64,000 nt of DNA from Palsa-504 sp963790065 (GCA_963790065.1 CAWBNK010000018.1:186001-250000); one strand, 5' to 3'. Counted from the stretch's first letter, positions 33,813 through 42,710 are shown. Notes: generated by a model from the letters alone, not told the origin. Program-made: numbers and translations.

Positions 33813-34199
33813 GTGAATCCTCGTGACGCCAGACCCGACGAGCCGATCCGCGACCCGCTCGGCCAAGCCCACGGATCCGAGACGTGCGGCGCACTCCCCC
33901 GGATCGGCGCGGCGGACGGCCCGACGGAACGGCGGCAGCTGTTGTTCAGGACCAGCGGCCTGGTGGTCGAGCTGGAGATAACCAGCCTCGGAGAAACCTG
34001 GCTGGTCGCCGGCAGGCTGATCCCGCGGCAGTCAGCCGTGGTCGATATCCGGCACGCCGCGGGAACGATCACCATCGAGACCGACGGGCTCGGGCGGTTC
34101 AGCACCGAAGCCATCCCGCTTGGCCAGGCCCGTCTGCGCTGCCGCCTCGGCGCCGGCCAGGGCCGAGCCTGCGTCATCACCGGCTGGCTCGCCGTCTGA
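33813..34199 (+). CDS. Conserved actinobacterial small protein of the sigma-factor/CHAT-associated type (orphan)
   Basis: 128 residues. The core is RRQLLFRTSGLVVELEITSL, then AGRLIPRQSAVVDIRH and a beta-rich segment ending GRFSTEAIPLGQARLRC. Proteins of this pattern (LLFRS.LVVELEI..LG..R...GQL.PRQ) are in my experience found in actinomycetes between an ECF/SigA-like sigma factor and a CHAT-domain gene; neither is present here. GTG 33813 has GAGGAGGG about eight bases upstream. A+T-rich DNA at 33676-33720 may hold its promoter. Function unknown. Confidence 0.72.
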   Translation: MNPRDARPDEPIRDPLGQAHGSETCGALPRIGAADGPTERRQLLFRTSGLVVELEITSLGETWLVAGRLIPRQSAVVDIRHAAGTITIETDGLGRFSTEAIPLGQARLRCRLGAGQGRACVITGWLAV

Positions 34200-34359
34200 G
34201 CCGAGGACGGCCGCTGACCAGGCCGAAGGTCACGCTTCAGGTGAAGCCCGGAACCCCGGTGCGGAACGTAGTAGCGATCGCGGCCGATGGGGCCACGGCG
34301 GAGAACACTCCGGCCCGGGCGCCGAAGCGGCCCGGGCCGGGGTGGTTGTCGTGCTAGCG

Positions 34360-35838
34360 CTAACCGATGCGTGCCAGCAGGGGAACGAACTTCGCCGCGT
34401 CGATCGTGCCCCAGCCGGTGGCCAGGTTATAGCCGGGCCCGGCGTCGAAGCCGGTCACGCCGCCGAAGCTGTTGTTGCCCGACGTGACGCTCACGATGCC
34501 CGTGTTCCGGATTCCGTGCTGCTGAAGCCCGCCCAGCAGGTAGAGCGCCGGGTTGATCAGGCCGAGCCGGTGACCAGCCTGCTGGTCGGCGAGGGCGACG
34601 ATCCCGGACATGATCGGAGTGGCCTCGCTGGTCCCGCCGACGATGTACCAGCCAGGTCCGTCGGCGCCGCCGAAGGACAGGTACACCCAGCAGCCGCCGT
34701 TGACCGCGGCGCTCATCGAGATGTCCGGCGTCCCCCGGTGGTTACCGGTCACTCCGGCGACACCGATCTGGAAGAGCGGGCGGGAGAAGATGGCCGACGG
34801 GCCGCCGCCGCTCGCGCCGAAACCGTCGTTCCACACGGTGTCGGGCGACAGCTTGTTACCGTTCTGGTCCAGGTTGAGCATTGTCCCGCCGACGGAGGTC
34901 ACCAGCGGATCCGACGACGGCCACGAGACGACCCGCATGGGGTACAGGGTCGTAGCGTCGGACTCGTCGTTGGTCGCTCCCTCGTCGCCCGATCCGGCGA
35001 GCACCGTGACGCGGTGCTGGAAGGCATCCTCGAACGCGTATCGCAGGTCGAGCAGGCTCGAGAAGTTACCGCTGCTGAAGCCCGGGAAGGTGTTCTCGGT
35101 CGCGCCGAAGCTCTGCGAGATCACGTCGCCGACGCCGGAGTTGATGAGTGACTTCTCGGCGTTCATCATCTGCGGGAAGCCCGACGTGCCCTCGACCTCG
35201 GCGACCGGGGTCTCGGCCAGCACGATGCTGGCGCCGGGCGCGATGGAGTGCGCGTACTCCACGTCCAGGGTGGTCTCCAGAGCCCAGTTGACCATGGTCG
35301 AGTTGGTCGGGTCGAACGGCGGAATGGCGCCGAACTGGTCGATCGTCAGCTTGGGGTTGGGGAACCCGAACTGCGCGTCGAAGGTCCGCAGGTCGTTCTG
35401 GATGGTCGGCGAGCCGTACGAGTCGACGATCACGATCGTCTCGCCGGCACCGGTGATCGCGCGGCCGGTGGCCGCCCCGCTGTACAGCGGGTTCAGGTCG
35501 TAGGCGACCCGGTACTGCACCGGCGTGTAACAGGCGATCCCGAGATCAGCCTGGCACTCCGCGATGGTTTGCGGGGCCGGGAACTGCGCGGACTTGAAGA
35601 TCGGAGCACCCACATCCGGAATGGGGCTAACGGAGGCCGTATGCGTCGCCGCGCTGGCGGCGGTAACCGCCACGCTCGCGGCGGGCACCGCGATCGACAG
35701 CGCGGCCAGCCCGCCGATCGCCGTGACCGGGAGAACGATCCGGGCGGTCACTCGCATGAGCGCGGACCGGCTACGTGACACCGCTCGGCCAGGGGACGAT
35801 ACGGCGCTGCGCGCCGACGCTCTGGAGAACACAGGCAT
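34360..35838 (-). CDS. Secreted sedolisin-like (S53) serine-carboxyl peptidase
   Basis: 492 residues with a basic N-terminus and a signal helix (IVLPVTAIGGLAALSIAVPA). The catalytic Glu and Asp are in WALETTLDVEYAHSIAPGA, the oxyanion Asp in VLAGSGDEGATND and the nucleophile Ser in VGGTSEATPIMSG. A C-terminal calcium site is likely in GFDAGPGYNLATGWGTID. Typical S53 enzymes have a ~180-residue pro-kumamolisin domain; here the catalytic part starts within ~90 residues of the signal, so the prodomain seems absent. AAAGGAG precedes ATG 35838. It is convergent with the preceding small-protein gene. Confidence 0.88.
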   Translation of the reverse strand: MPVFSRASARSAVSSPGRAVSRSRSALMRVTARIVLPVTAIGGLAALSIAVPAASVAVTAASAATHTASVSPIPDVGAPIFKSAQFPAPQTIAECQADLGIACYTPVQYRVAYDLNPLYSGAATGRAITGAGETIVIVDSYGSPTIQNDLRTFDAQFGFPNPKLTIDQFGAIPPFDPTNSTMVNWALETTLDVEYAHSIAPGASIVLAETPVAEVEGTSGFPQMMNAEKSLINSGVGDVISQSFGATENTFPGFSSGNFSSLLDLRYAFEDAFQHRVTVLAGSGDEGATNDESDATTLYPMRVVSWPSSDPLVTSVGGTMLNLDQNGNKLSPDTVWNDGFGASGGGPSAIFSRPLFQIGVAGVTGNHRGTPDISMSAAVNGGCWVYLSFGGADGPGWYIVGGTSEATPIMSGIVALADQQAGHRLGLINPALYLLGGLQQHGIRNTGIVSVTSGNNSFGGVTGFDAGPGYNLATGWGTIDAAKFVPLLARIG

Positions 35839-36149
35839 TCCACTCCTTTAACGGCGCCTGGTACCCGCCGAGGTAAGTAAGGGGCCCATGGCCAGGCACG
35901 CAGGCTCGGGCGAGTCAGGGGCGCGCGCCTGAACCGTTATCCCACAGGTCGGCACAAAAGTCGATACATACTGATAATTCCCGCTCCGATTCGATGACCC
36001 TCTCTGTTACCTAATGTCGTATTGAGCGGAAATGTCAGGAATGGGTCTGCGGCCGAAGATGGAGATGAACGCGCCCACCCGTTGCCGTGGCCGTATCGTG
36101 ATGCGCCGCGAGATTGTGAAAGAGTTACTTCGAAAGTATCGTTTCACAT
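35839..36149. other. Divergent intergenic region between the peptidase and ArsR-like genes
   Basis: About 310 bases. The middle (35950-36030) is A+T-rich compared with its surroundings and is the likely promoter area for the minus-strand peptidase. A TATCGT box (36137-36142) lies seven bases before the ATG at 36150 in the leaderless arrangement. No gene or clear operator was found. Confidence 0.55.
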
Positions 36150-36980
36150 ATGACGGGCAGGACAGGGACAGCTGGGCCGCCAGACAACGGGCCGGGAACA
36201 CCAGACAACGGGCTAGGAACGCCAGGCGGCAGGCCGGGAACACCAGACAACGGGCTAGGAACGCCAGGCGGCAGGCCGGGAACACCAGACAACGGGCCCT
36301 GGGCGGCAGACGGCAAGCCGGGCGCGCCAGGCAGCAGGTCGGGAGGAGCGCCAGGACCGGGAGACGAGACTCGGGCTCCGGCAGCTGAGCCGGGGATGCC
36401 GGGGAACCCGATCAAGCTCACCGATCCGCGGATGATGCGGGCCCTGGCGCACCAGGCGCGGATCGAGATCTGGACGTACCTGGGGCTGCACGGGCCGGCG
36501 ACGGCGACGGAATGCGCGGAGGTGGCGGGGCTCTCCCCCTCGGCGTGCAGTTATCACCTGCGGACGCTGGCCAGGTACGGGTTCATCGAGGAGGACCGGG
36601 CCAGCGCTGCCGATGGGCGGGAACGTCCCTGGCGGGCGCGGTTGCTGGCCCTCACGATGAGCGAGGATCCCAGCGAGCCAGCCGCCACGCGGGTGGCCGG
36701 CCGCCTGCTGGCGGAGAACATGCGCGCGGCGGCGGAGGCCGCACGGCTCCGTTACGTGGAGCGGGAGACGGCCTATCCGGCCGAATGGCAGGCCGCGTCG
36801 GGCGAGATGTTCAGCGTGGCGCACGTGACGGCGGCCGAGCTTGACGAGCTGCGGGCGAAGGTGCTCGAGGTCATATCCGCCTATGTCCGGCTGGACCCGG
36901 CCGAGCGGTCGCCGGGGGCGCTGCCGGTGCGGCTCATGGTGGACATGTTCCCGTGGTTCGGGCCGGATGAGGCGAAATGA
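36150..36980 (+). CDS. ArsR-like winged-helix regulator with repetitive N-terminal tail
   Basis: 276 residues. The first ~80 are a disordered Pro/Gly/Asn/Asp stretch made of PDNGxGTP and GGRPGTP units, encoded by two perfect 42-bp tandem repeats (36197-36280) plus flanking partial copies. The DNA-binding domain follows: RMMRALAHQARIEIWTYLGL, GPATATECAEVAGLSPSACS, YHLRTLARYGFIEE. A helical effector domain ends the protein. It may start downstream of 36150, but no other start has a ribosome site. The stop overlaps the MFS start (ATGA), so it likely controls that exporter. Confidence 0.85.
   Translation: MTGRTGTAGPPDNGPGTPDNGLGTPGGRPGTPDNGLGTPGGRPGTPDNGPWAADGKPGAPGSRSGGAPGPGDETRAPAAEPGMPGNPIKLTDPRMMRALAHQARIEIWTYLGLHGPATATECAEVAGLSPSACSYHLRTLARYGFIEEDRASAADGRERPWRARLLALTMSEDPSEPAATRVAGRLLAENMRAAAEAARLRYVERETAYPAEWQAASGEMFSVAHVTAAELDELRAKVLEVISAYVRLDPAERSPGALPVRLMVDMFPWFGPDEAK
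36197..36280. repeat. 42-bp perfect tandem repeat, two copies
   Basis: 36197-36238 and 36239-36280 are identical; part of a third copy continues to ~36300 and a half unit precedes. The repeat is in frame and encodes TPDNGLGTPGGRPG in the ArsR-like protein tail. Confidence 0.93.
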
Positions 36981-38323
36981 ACACCGGGACCGGGCGGATG
37001 GCAGCCATGCGGGGAGCCCTGGGGAGCGGGCCGCTGGCGGTACGGAACTTCCGGCTGCTGGCCGGCGGGCAGTTCACATCGACTATCGGCGACTACTGCT
37101 ACGCGGTGGCTCTCCCCTGGCTCGTGCTGTCCACTCATGGCAGCACGATCTTGCTGGGTACCGTGCTGGCCTGCTACGGCGTGCCGCGCATGGTGCTGAT
37201 CCCGGTGGGCGGGGTGCTGGCCGACAAGGTCGGACCGCGCACGATCATGCTCGCGGCCGACGCGGCCCGGTGCGTGCTGGTGGCGGCGCTGGCCGTGCTT
37301 GCGTCCCGGCACGTGATCTCGCTGGCCGCGCTCGGACCGATCGCCGCGGGCATCGGCGCCGGCGAGGGCCTGTTCATCCCGGCGTCGTTCGCGATCATGC
37401 CGTCGCTGCTGGACGGCGAGCGGCTAGCGGCGGGCAACGCGATATCCACCGCGGCCGTGCAGGTCGGGTCGCTGTTCGGCCCGGCGCTCGGCGGCGCGCT
37501 GGTCGCCGCGACCCATGCGTCGACCTGGGCCTTCGCCATCGACGCCGCGTCGTTCGCGATCTCGGCGCTGACGCTGGCACTGATCCCGAGCAAGGCCGCG
37601 GCCGGGACGGTGAGCGCAGGCGCGAACCGGGCGGACGGCGCGGACGGCGCGGACGGCGGCGGAAGCCAGGGGGTGCTCGCCTACCTGAAGAAGTCCCGGG
37701 CGCTGCAGGTCATCCTGGTGGTGGTCATCGCGGCCAACCTGGCCGGCGGCGGGATCGACGGGGTGGCGCTCCCCTCGCTCGCGCACGACAGGTTCGGCGC
37801 GGCCGGCTACGGGGCGCTGCTGGCCTGCTTCGCGGCCGGAAGCGTGCTCGGGACGCTGGCTACGGCCCGCACCGGCGGGTTGCGCCGACCGGCCATCTTC
37901 GCGTCGGTGGTGTTCCTGATCGACGGGACGGCGCTCGCGCTGGTCCCCTACCTGGGCGGAGAGGCCGGAGCGGCGGCGGCGATGTTCATCGGGGGCGCCG
38001 CCAACGGGCTGGGCAACGTCACCTTGCTCACCGTGCTGCAGAAGCGGACGCCTGCGGCGCTGCTCGGCCGGGTGATGAGCGCGCTGATGCTGTGCGCGTT
38101 CGGCAGCTTCCCGCTGTCGGTCGCCGTCTCCGGGGTACTGGTCCGGCACACCGGGCCGTCGCTGTTCTTCCCGATTGCGGGCGGTCTGGTAGTGGTGGCC
38201 ATCCTGGGCGGCCTGACCCAGCGCGAGTTCCGGGAGTTCGGCGCGGCGGCAGAGAGTACGAGCGACGCGGAGGATTCAGCCGCGGTGACGCAGACGGCGG
38301 CGAGTAAGGGGGCCGCGGGGTGA
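36977..38323 (+). CDS. MFS exporter (MFS_3/EntS-like)
   Basis: 448 residues with 12 predicted helices. The N-terminal VRNFRLLAGGQFTSTIGDYC, the loop GVLADKVGPRTIMLAADAAR (A-motif-like) and LLDGERLAAGNAISTAAVQV are typical of MFS_3 drug or siderophore exporters. The central loop contains an ADGADGADGGG stretch. The start overlaps the regulator stop by four bases. The substrate is not evident. Confidence 0.88.
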   Translation: MNTGTGRMAAMRGALGSGPLAVRNFRLLAGGQFTSTIGDYCYAVALPWLVLSTHGSTILLGTVLACYGVPRMVLIPVGGVLADKVGPRTIMLAADAARCVLVAALAVLASRHVISLAALGPIAAGIGAGEGLFIPASFAIMPSLLDGERLAAGNAISTAAVQVGSLFGPALGGALVAATHASTWAFAIDAASFAISALTLALIPSKAAAGTVSAGANRADGADGADGGGSQGVLAYLKKSRALQVILVVVIAANLAGGGIDGVALPSLAHDRFGAAGYGALLACFAAGSVLGTLATARTGGLRRPAIFASVVFLIDGTALALVPYLGGEAGAAAAMFIGGAANGLGNVTLLTVLQKRTPAALLGRVMSALMLCAFGSFPLSVAVSGVLVRHTGPSLFFPIAGGLVVVAILGGLTQREFREFGAAAESTSDAEDSAAVTQTAASKGAAG

Positions 38324-38890
38324 TACCACGGACCGTTCGGCATAAAAGGCACACCTGCGGCGGGGACCATTGGTCCCTAAGGCGGCACTGGGCTCACGCA
38401 AATAAGCGGCCCACTGGGGGTCGCCGTCGTGCTGAGCGCCCACCAGTCTCCAGTGGGCGCCGCGTGGTACTGCGGGCGGCACCGCCAGCGTCCAGCCGAG
38501 TTCCTCGAGCAGCCGGTCGGCCTTGCGGTGGTTGCAGATCGTGCAGGAGGCGACGCAGTTCTCCCAGGCGTGCGGGCCACCCCGGCTCCTGGGGAGCACG
38601 TGATCAATGGTCTCGGCCTTGCGGCCGCAGTAGGCGCAGCGGTAGTTGTCCCGGCGCATCAGCGCGGCTCTGGTCAGCGGCACCCGGTTGCGGTAGGGCA
38701 CCCGGACATAGCGGCTGAGCCTGATCACCGACGGGGTAACCACCGAGACGGACGCCGCATGCAGCACCGCACCTGCCACATCATCGTGCACGACCTCGGC
38801 CTTGCCGCCCAGCACCAGGCACACCGCCCGGCGCAGGCCAACAGTAGTCAGCGGTTCATACGTCACGTTGAGCAGCAGCACTCGCCGCAC
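38276..38890 (-). CDS. HNH endonuclease family protein
   Basis: A 204-residue protein. VRRVLLLNVTYEPLTTVGLR at the N-terminus and the treble-clef HNH core (YRCAYCGRKAETIDHVLPRS ... NCVASCTICNHRKADRLLEE) with four zinc cysteines are typical of the actinobacterial HNH group. Biological role is unknown; such genes are housekeeping-like rather than restriction-linked. GTG 38890 has GGGAGGT upstream, preferred over the open frame to 38971. The last ~20 residues lie in the 24-bp dispersed repeat and overlap the convergent MFS gene by 48 bp, so the tail may be recently acquired. Confidence 0.88.
   Translation of the reverse strand: MRRVLLLNVTYEPLTTVGLRRAVCLVLGGKAEVVHDDVAGAVLHAASVSVVTPSVIRLSRYVRVPYRNRVPLTRAALMRRDNYRCAYCGRKAETIDHVLPRSRGGPHAWENCVASCTICNHRKADRLLEELGWTLAVPPAVPRGAHWRLVGAQHDGDPQWAAYLREPSAALGTNGPRRRCAFYAERSVVSPRGPLTRRRLRHRG
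38326..38349 (+). repeat. 24-bp dispersed repeat, copy 2
   Basis: Identical over 24 bp to copy 1 at 8566-8589. It begins two bases after the MFS stop codon and is read antisense as part of the HNH protein tail. A small hairpin GGGACC-ATT-GGTCCC follows at 38363-38377. Confidence 0.88.
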
Positions 38891-39007
38891 TGCACCTCCC
38901 GCTGGCGTGGGCCGTCTAACAGAAGCACATGCTCCCAGTGTGTCGCCTGGTGCTCGCTTCTGCCACCACATAAGCGTACAAGGTCAGCGAGAACGTAAGG
39001 TGCCAGC

Positions 39008-39025
39008 ATGAAGGACACAGCATGA
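39008..39025 (+). CDS. Five-codon leader frame overlapping the prolyl oligopeptidase start
   Basis: ATG at 39008 encodes MKDTA and stops at TGA 39023-39025, which overlaps the next start as ATGA. It lies six bases after TAAGGT (38996-39001), the leaderless arrangement. It may couple translation to the peptidase gene; alternatively AAGGA inside it is simply a ribosome site. Confidence 0.3.
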   Translation: MKDTA

Positions 39026-41151
39026 GCGAGTTTCGCTATCCGGAGGCGCGCAGGCTGGACCTGACCGAGGACGTCCTCGGGTACCAGGTCAGTGACCCTT
39101 ACCGCTGGCTGGAGGACGCGGCCAGCCCGGAACGGACCGAGTGGCTGGCCGGGCAGTCCGGCCTGTACACCGCCGAGCGGGACGGCTGGCCCGGGCGCGC
39201 CGCCCTGGCCGAGCAGGTCCGCGCGCTGCTCAGCGTGGGCTACGTGGGGACGCCGGCCTGGCGCGCCGACCGGTCCTTCTTCAGCCGGCGCGACCCAGGC
39301 CAGGAACACGGCGTGCTCTACACGCAGGTCGCCGACGCCCCGGCCGAGGTGCTCATCGACCCGATGACCATCGACCCGTCCGGCCTGACCACGCTGGACG
39401 CCTGGCAGCCGGACAAGGAGGGGCGGCTGCTGGCCTACCAGCTGTCTCAGGGCGGCGACGAGGAATCGCTGCTGCGGGTGCTTGACGTCGAGACCGGGGC
39501 CCTGGTCGACGGGCCGATCGACCGGTGCCGGTACTCGAACGTGGCCTGGCTGCCGGGCGGCAAGGCGTTCTATTACACGCGCCGGCTGCCGCCGGACGAG
39601 GTGCCCGAAGGCGAAAGCCAGTACCACCGGCGGGTCTACCTGCACCAGCTGGGCGCGCCCGCCGACGATGACGTGCTGATCTTCGGCACCGGCCGGGACA
39701 AGACCGACTACTACGCGGTGTCGGTCAGCCGGGACGGCCGGTGGCTGGCCATCTCGGCCTCCCGGGGCACCGCGCCGCGGAACGACCTGTGGCTGGCCGA
39801 CCTGTCGGAATCCGACCCCGCGGTCCCGGACCTGCGCGTGGTGCAGGAGGGGGTGGACGCGCAGACCTGGGTGCGGATCGGGCGGGACGGGCTGCTTTAC
39901 CTGTCCACCGACGCCGACGCGCCGCGCGGCCGGGTGGCGGTGGCCGATCCGGCGGCGGCCGAGCTGGCCGACCGGGCCAGCTGGCGGGACCTGATCCGGG
40001 AGGACCCCGAGGCCGTGCTGCGCGGGTTCGCCCTGCTCGACGGGCCCGAACTGGACCGGCCGGTGCTGCTGGCCTCGTGGACCAGGCACGCGCTGAGCGA
40101 GATCACCGTGCACGACCTGGTCACCGGCGACCGGCTGGGCGAGATCCCGCTGCCCGGCCTGGGCACCGCGGGCGGGCTGAGCGAGCGGCCCGAGGGCGGC
40201 CACGAGGCATGGTTCGGCTACACGGACTACACGACGCCGCCGGTGATCCTGCGGTTCGACGCGAGGACCTTCCAGGTGACCACCTGGGCTAGCCCGCCGG
40301 GCAGTGTGGCGGTCCCGGCCGTGGCCACCCGCCAGGTGACCTACTCCTCGGCGGACGTCACGCCGGTGCGGATGCTGATCATCAGCCCGTCATCGGCGGC
40401 CGCTCCGGATGCCGGGCCCGCAGGACCTGACCGGCCGCGGCCGGCCATCCTGACCGGGTACGGCGGATTCGACATCAGCCTCACGCCCGCGTTCTCGCCG
40501 AACACCCTGGCCTGGGTGTCGGCGGGCGGCGTGTACGCGGTGGCCAACCTGCGCGGTGGCAGCGAGGAAGGCGAGCAGTGGCACCGGGCCGGGATGCTGG
40601 AGCACAAGCAGAACGTGTTCGACGACTTCCACGCCGCCGCGGAGACGCTGATCGGGGACGGGTGGACCACGCCCGGGCAGCTGGCCATCTCCGGCGGATC
40701 CAACGGCGGGCTGCTGGTCGGCGCGGCCCTGACCCAGCGACCCGAGCTGTACGCGGCCGTGGTCTGCTCGGCGCCGTTGCTGGACATGGTGCGGTACGAG
40801 AGGTTCGGCCTGGGCCAGACGTGGAACGTCGAGTACGGCACCGCGGCGGACCCGGAGCAGCTCGGCTGGCTGCTGGCCTACTCCCCCTACCATCACGTTG
40901 TTGCCGGGACGGCTTACCCGGCCGTGTTGTTCACCGTGTTCACCAGCGACACTCGGGTCGACCCGGTGCACGCCTACAAGATGTGCGCCGCGCTGCAGTA
41001 CGCCACCTCATCGTCTCCGGAGGACCGGCCGGTGCTGCTGCGGGCGGAGGGCCAGGTGGGGCACGGGGCGCGGGCGGTGAGCCGGTCGGCGGAGCTGGCC
41101 GGGGACACGCTCGCGTTCGCAGCCCGCTATACCGGGCTGATCCTGGAGTAG
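39022..41151 (+). CDS. Prolyl oligopeptidase family serine peptidase (S9A)
   Basis: A 709-residue cytosolic peptidase. An N-terminal stretch (YPEARRLDLTEDVLGYQVSD, PYRWLED) and seven-bladed propeller are followed by the alpha/beta hydrolase domain. Ser560 is in ISGGSNGGLL, Asp643 in TSDTRVDPVHA and His681 in GQVGHGAR; all triad residues are present. The RGGSEEGEQWHRAG loop near residue 520 is diagnostic. It cleaves short proline-containing peptides. No signal peptide is visible. It is transcribed alone and the next gene starts 63 bp downstream. Confidence 0.93.
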   Translation: MSEFRYPEARRLDLTEDVLGYQVSDPYRWLEDAASPERTEWLAGQSGLYTAERDGWPGRAALAEQVRALLSVGYVGTPAWRADRSFFSRRDPGQEHGVLYTQVADAPAEVLIDPMTIDPSGLTTLDAWQPDKEGRLLAYQLSQGGDEESLLRVLDVETGALVDGPIDRCRYSNVAWLPGGKAFYYTRRLPPDEVPEGESQYHRRVYLHQLGAPADDDVLIFGTGRDKTDYYAVSVSRDGRWLAISASRGTAPRNDLWLADLSESDPAVPDLRVVQEGVDAQTWVRIGRDGLLYLSTDADAPRGRVAVADPAAAELADRASWRDLIREDPEAVLRGFALLDGPELDRPVLLASWTRHALSEITVHDLVTGDRLGEIPLPGLGTAGGLSERPEGGHEAWFGYTDYTTPPVILRFDARTFQVTTWASPPGSVAVPAVATRQVTYSSADVTPVRMLIISPSSAAAPDAGPAGPDRPRPAILTGYGGFDISLTPAFSPNTLAWVSAGGVYAVANLRGGSEEGEQWHRAGMLEHKQNVFDDFHAAAETLIGDGWTTPGQLAISGGSNGGLLVGAALTQRPELYAAVVCSAPLLDMVRYERFGLGQTWNVEYGTAADPEQLGWLLAYSPYHHVVAGTAYPAVLFTVFTSDTRVDPVHAYKMCAALQYATSSSPEDRPVLLRAEGQVGHGARAVSRSAELAGDTLAFAARYTGLILE

Positions 41152-41214
41152 GCCCCCCGCGGCTCAGGGCGCGCAGTAGCCTCGCGTGGAGCGGCACCTA
41201 GCGGAGGGAGCTCT

Positions 41215-42303
41215 GTGTTTCACGCCACCAGCCTGGGCCTGCTCGACTCGGGTGGTTCGCTGACCGGGAGCTGCGGCGACAACCCGGGCATCGCCTGCCG
41301 CCTGACCTGGGACCTGACGCACAGCGCGAACGCGGCGCAGGTGGTCCGGGTCTACCTGGCCGGGCCGGTCTACCAGGGACTGCGGATCGCGTTCGTCATC
41401 TTGCTGGCGTTTGTGTTCCGGTACGTCCTGCACCGGGTGATCAACAAGATCACCGAGCGGGCGGCGACCGCGTCGCTGCCGGTGGCCGCGAACGGCCGCG
41501 CGCACCGGGCGGCCGAGGCGGTCCAGATGGCCGGCACTGAGCGGCGCGAGCAGCGGGCCCGGGCCCTCGGGTCGATCCTGCGCAGCGGGGTCTCCATCGT
41601 CGTGTTCGGCATCGCCGCCCTGACCGTCCTCGGTGACCTGGGCGTCAACCTGACTCCGCTGCTGCTGAGCACCACCGTGCTGGGGGTGGCGCTCGGGTTC
41701 GGCGCGCAGAACCTGGTACGGGACTACCTGTCCGGCATCTTGATGCTGGTCGAGGACCACTACGGGGTCGGGGACACGATCAACCTCAAGGACGCGACCG
41801 GGACGGTCGAGGCGATGACGCTGCTCACCACCCGGCTGCGCGACGTCAACGGCGTGGTCTGGCACGTCAGGAACGGCACCATCGAGAGCGTTGGCAACGA
41901 GTCACAGGGCTGGTCGCGGGCGGTCATCGACTACCCGGTGCCCTACGAGGAGGACCTGGGCCGCATCCGGACGCTGATGGAGCAGGCCGCGGACAGCCTG
42001 TTCACCGAACGCGGCTGGCGCAAGCTGATGCTGGAAAAGCCCGAGGTGTGGGGGGCCCAGGAGCTGTCCGGCCGCGAGGTGACGATGCGCATCGTGGCCA
42101 AGACCGCGCCCATGCGCCAGTGGGAGGTGGCCCGCGAGCTGCGGGCCCGGGTCAAGGCGGCGCTGGACGCGGCGGGGGTGGCGGCGGCCGGCCCGGACAC
42201 GATCGTGATCACCGCACCGCCCGCGATACCCTCGGGGGACGAACGAGGAACGAGCGAGGACCCTCCGAGTGGAAGAACAGAGCCAGCCGACCAGCTTCTA
42301 TGA
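41215..42303 (+). CDS. MscS family mechanosensitive ion channel
   Basis: 362 residues. Helices include GLRIAFVILLAFVFRYVLHR and SIVVFGIAALTVLGDLGVNL. The pore helix and beta domain read LLLSTTVLGVALGFGAQNLV, then RDYLSGILMLVEDHYGVGDT, the MscS hallmark. The C-terminal domain ends in an acidic/Pro tail. GTG 41215 has GGAGGGAG seven bases upstream. It releases solutes upon hypo-osmotic shock. Its last 35 bp overlap the haemoglobin gene. Confidence 0.93.
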   Translation: MFHATSLGLLDSGGSLTGSCGDNPGIACRLTWDLTHSANAAQVVRVYLAGPVYQGLRIAFVILLAFVFRYVLHRVINKITERAATASLPVAANGRAHRAAEAVQMAGTERREQRARALGSILRSGVSIVVFGIAALTVLGDLGVNLTPLLLSTTVLGVALGFGAQNLVRDYLSGILMLVEDHYGVGDTINLKDATGTVEAMTLLTTRLRDVNGVVWHVRNGTIESVGNESQGWSRAVIDYPVPYEEDLGRIRTLMEQAADSLFTERGWRKLMLEKPEVWGAQELSGREVTMRIVAKTAPMRQWEVARELRARVKAALDAAGVAAAGPDTIVITAPPAIPSGDERGTSEDPPSGRTEPADQLL

Positions 42304-42697
42304 GGCCGTGGGCGGGGAAGAGACCTTCCGCCGCCTGGTCCACCGGTTCTACCAGGGCGTGGCGGATGATCCCGTGCTGCGGCCGGTCTACCCCGCGCGG
42401 GATCTCGGCCCGGCCGAGGAGCACCTGCGGCTGTTCCTCATGCAGTACTGGGGCGGGCCGCGCACCTACGACGAGCTGCGCGGGCATCCCCGGCTGCGGA
42501 TGCGGCACGCCAGGTTCAAGATCGGCGAAGCCGAGCGGGACGCCTGGCTGCACCATATGCGGGTGGCGCTGGACGAGCTCGAGCTTGACCAGGCGCTGGA
42601 GGCGCAGCTCTGGGATTACCTGGTCATGGCGGCGCACAGCCTGGTGAACGTGGACCCGGCCCCCGGGCGGCCGGACCTGGGCTTGACGTCGGCGTAA
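42269..42697 (+). CDS. glbO: Group II truncated haemoglobin (trHbO)
   Basis: 142 residues. FYEAVGGEETFRRLVHRFYQ starts the 2-over-2 globin fold; LRPVYPARDLGPAEEHLRLF includes the CD-loop Tyr; the proximal His is in LRMRHARFKIG and the G8 Trp in QLWDYLVMAAHSLV. These are the trHbO features of Mycobacterium and Streptomyces. It binds oxygen with high affinity; in some species it supports respiration or NO detoxification. The GTG start lies inside the MscS gene, an arrangement that suggests cotranscription. Confidence 0.92.
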   Translation: MEEQSQPTSFYEAVGGEETFRRLVHRFYQGVADDPVLRPVYPARDLGPAEEHLRLFLMQYWGGPRTYDELRGHPRLRMRHARFKIGEAERDAWLHHMRVALDELELDQALEAQLWDYLVMAAHSLVNVDPAPGRPDLGLTSA

Positions 42698-42710
42698 GGG
42701 GCCTGGAGCA

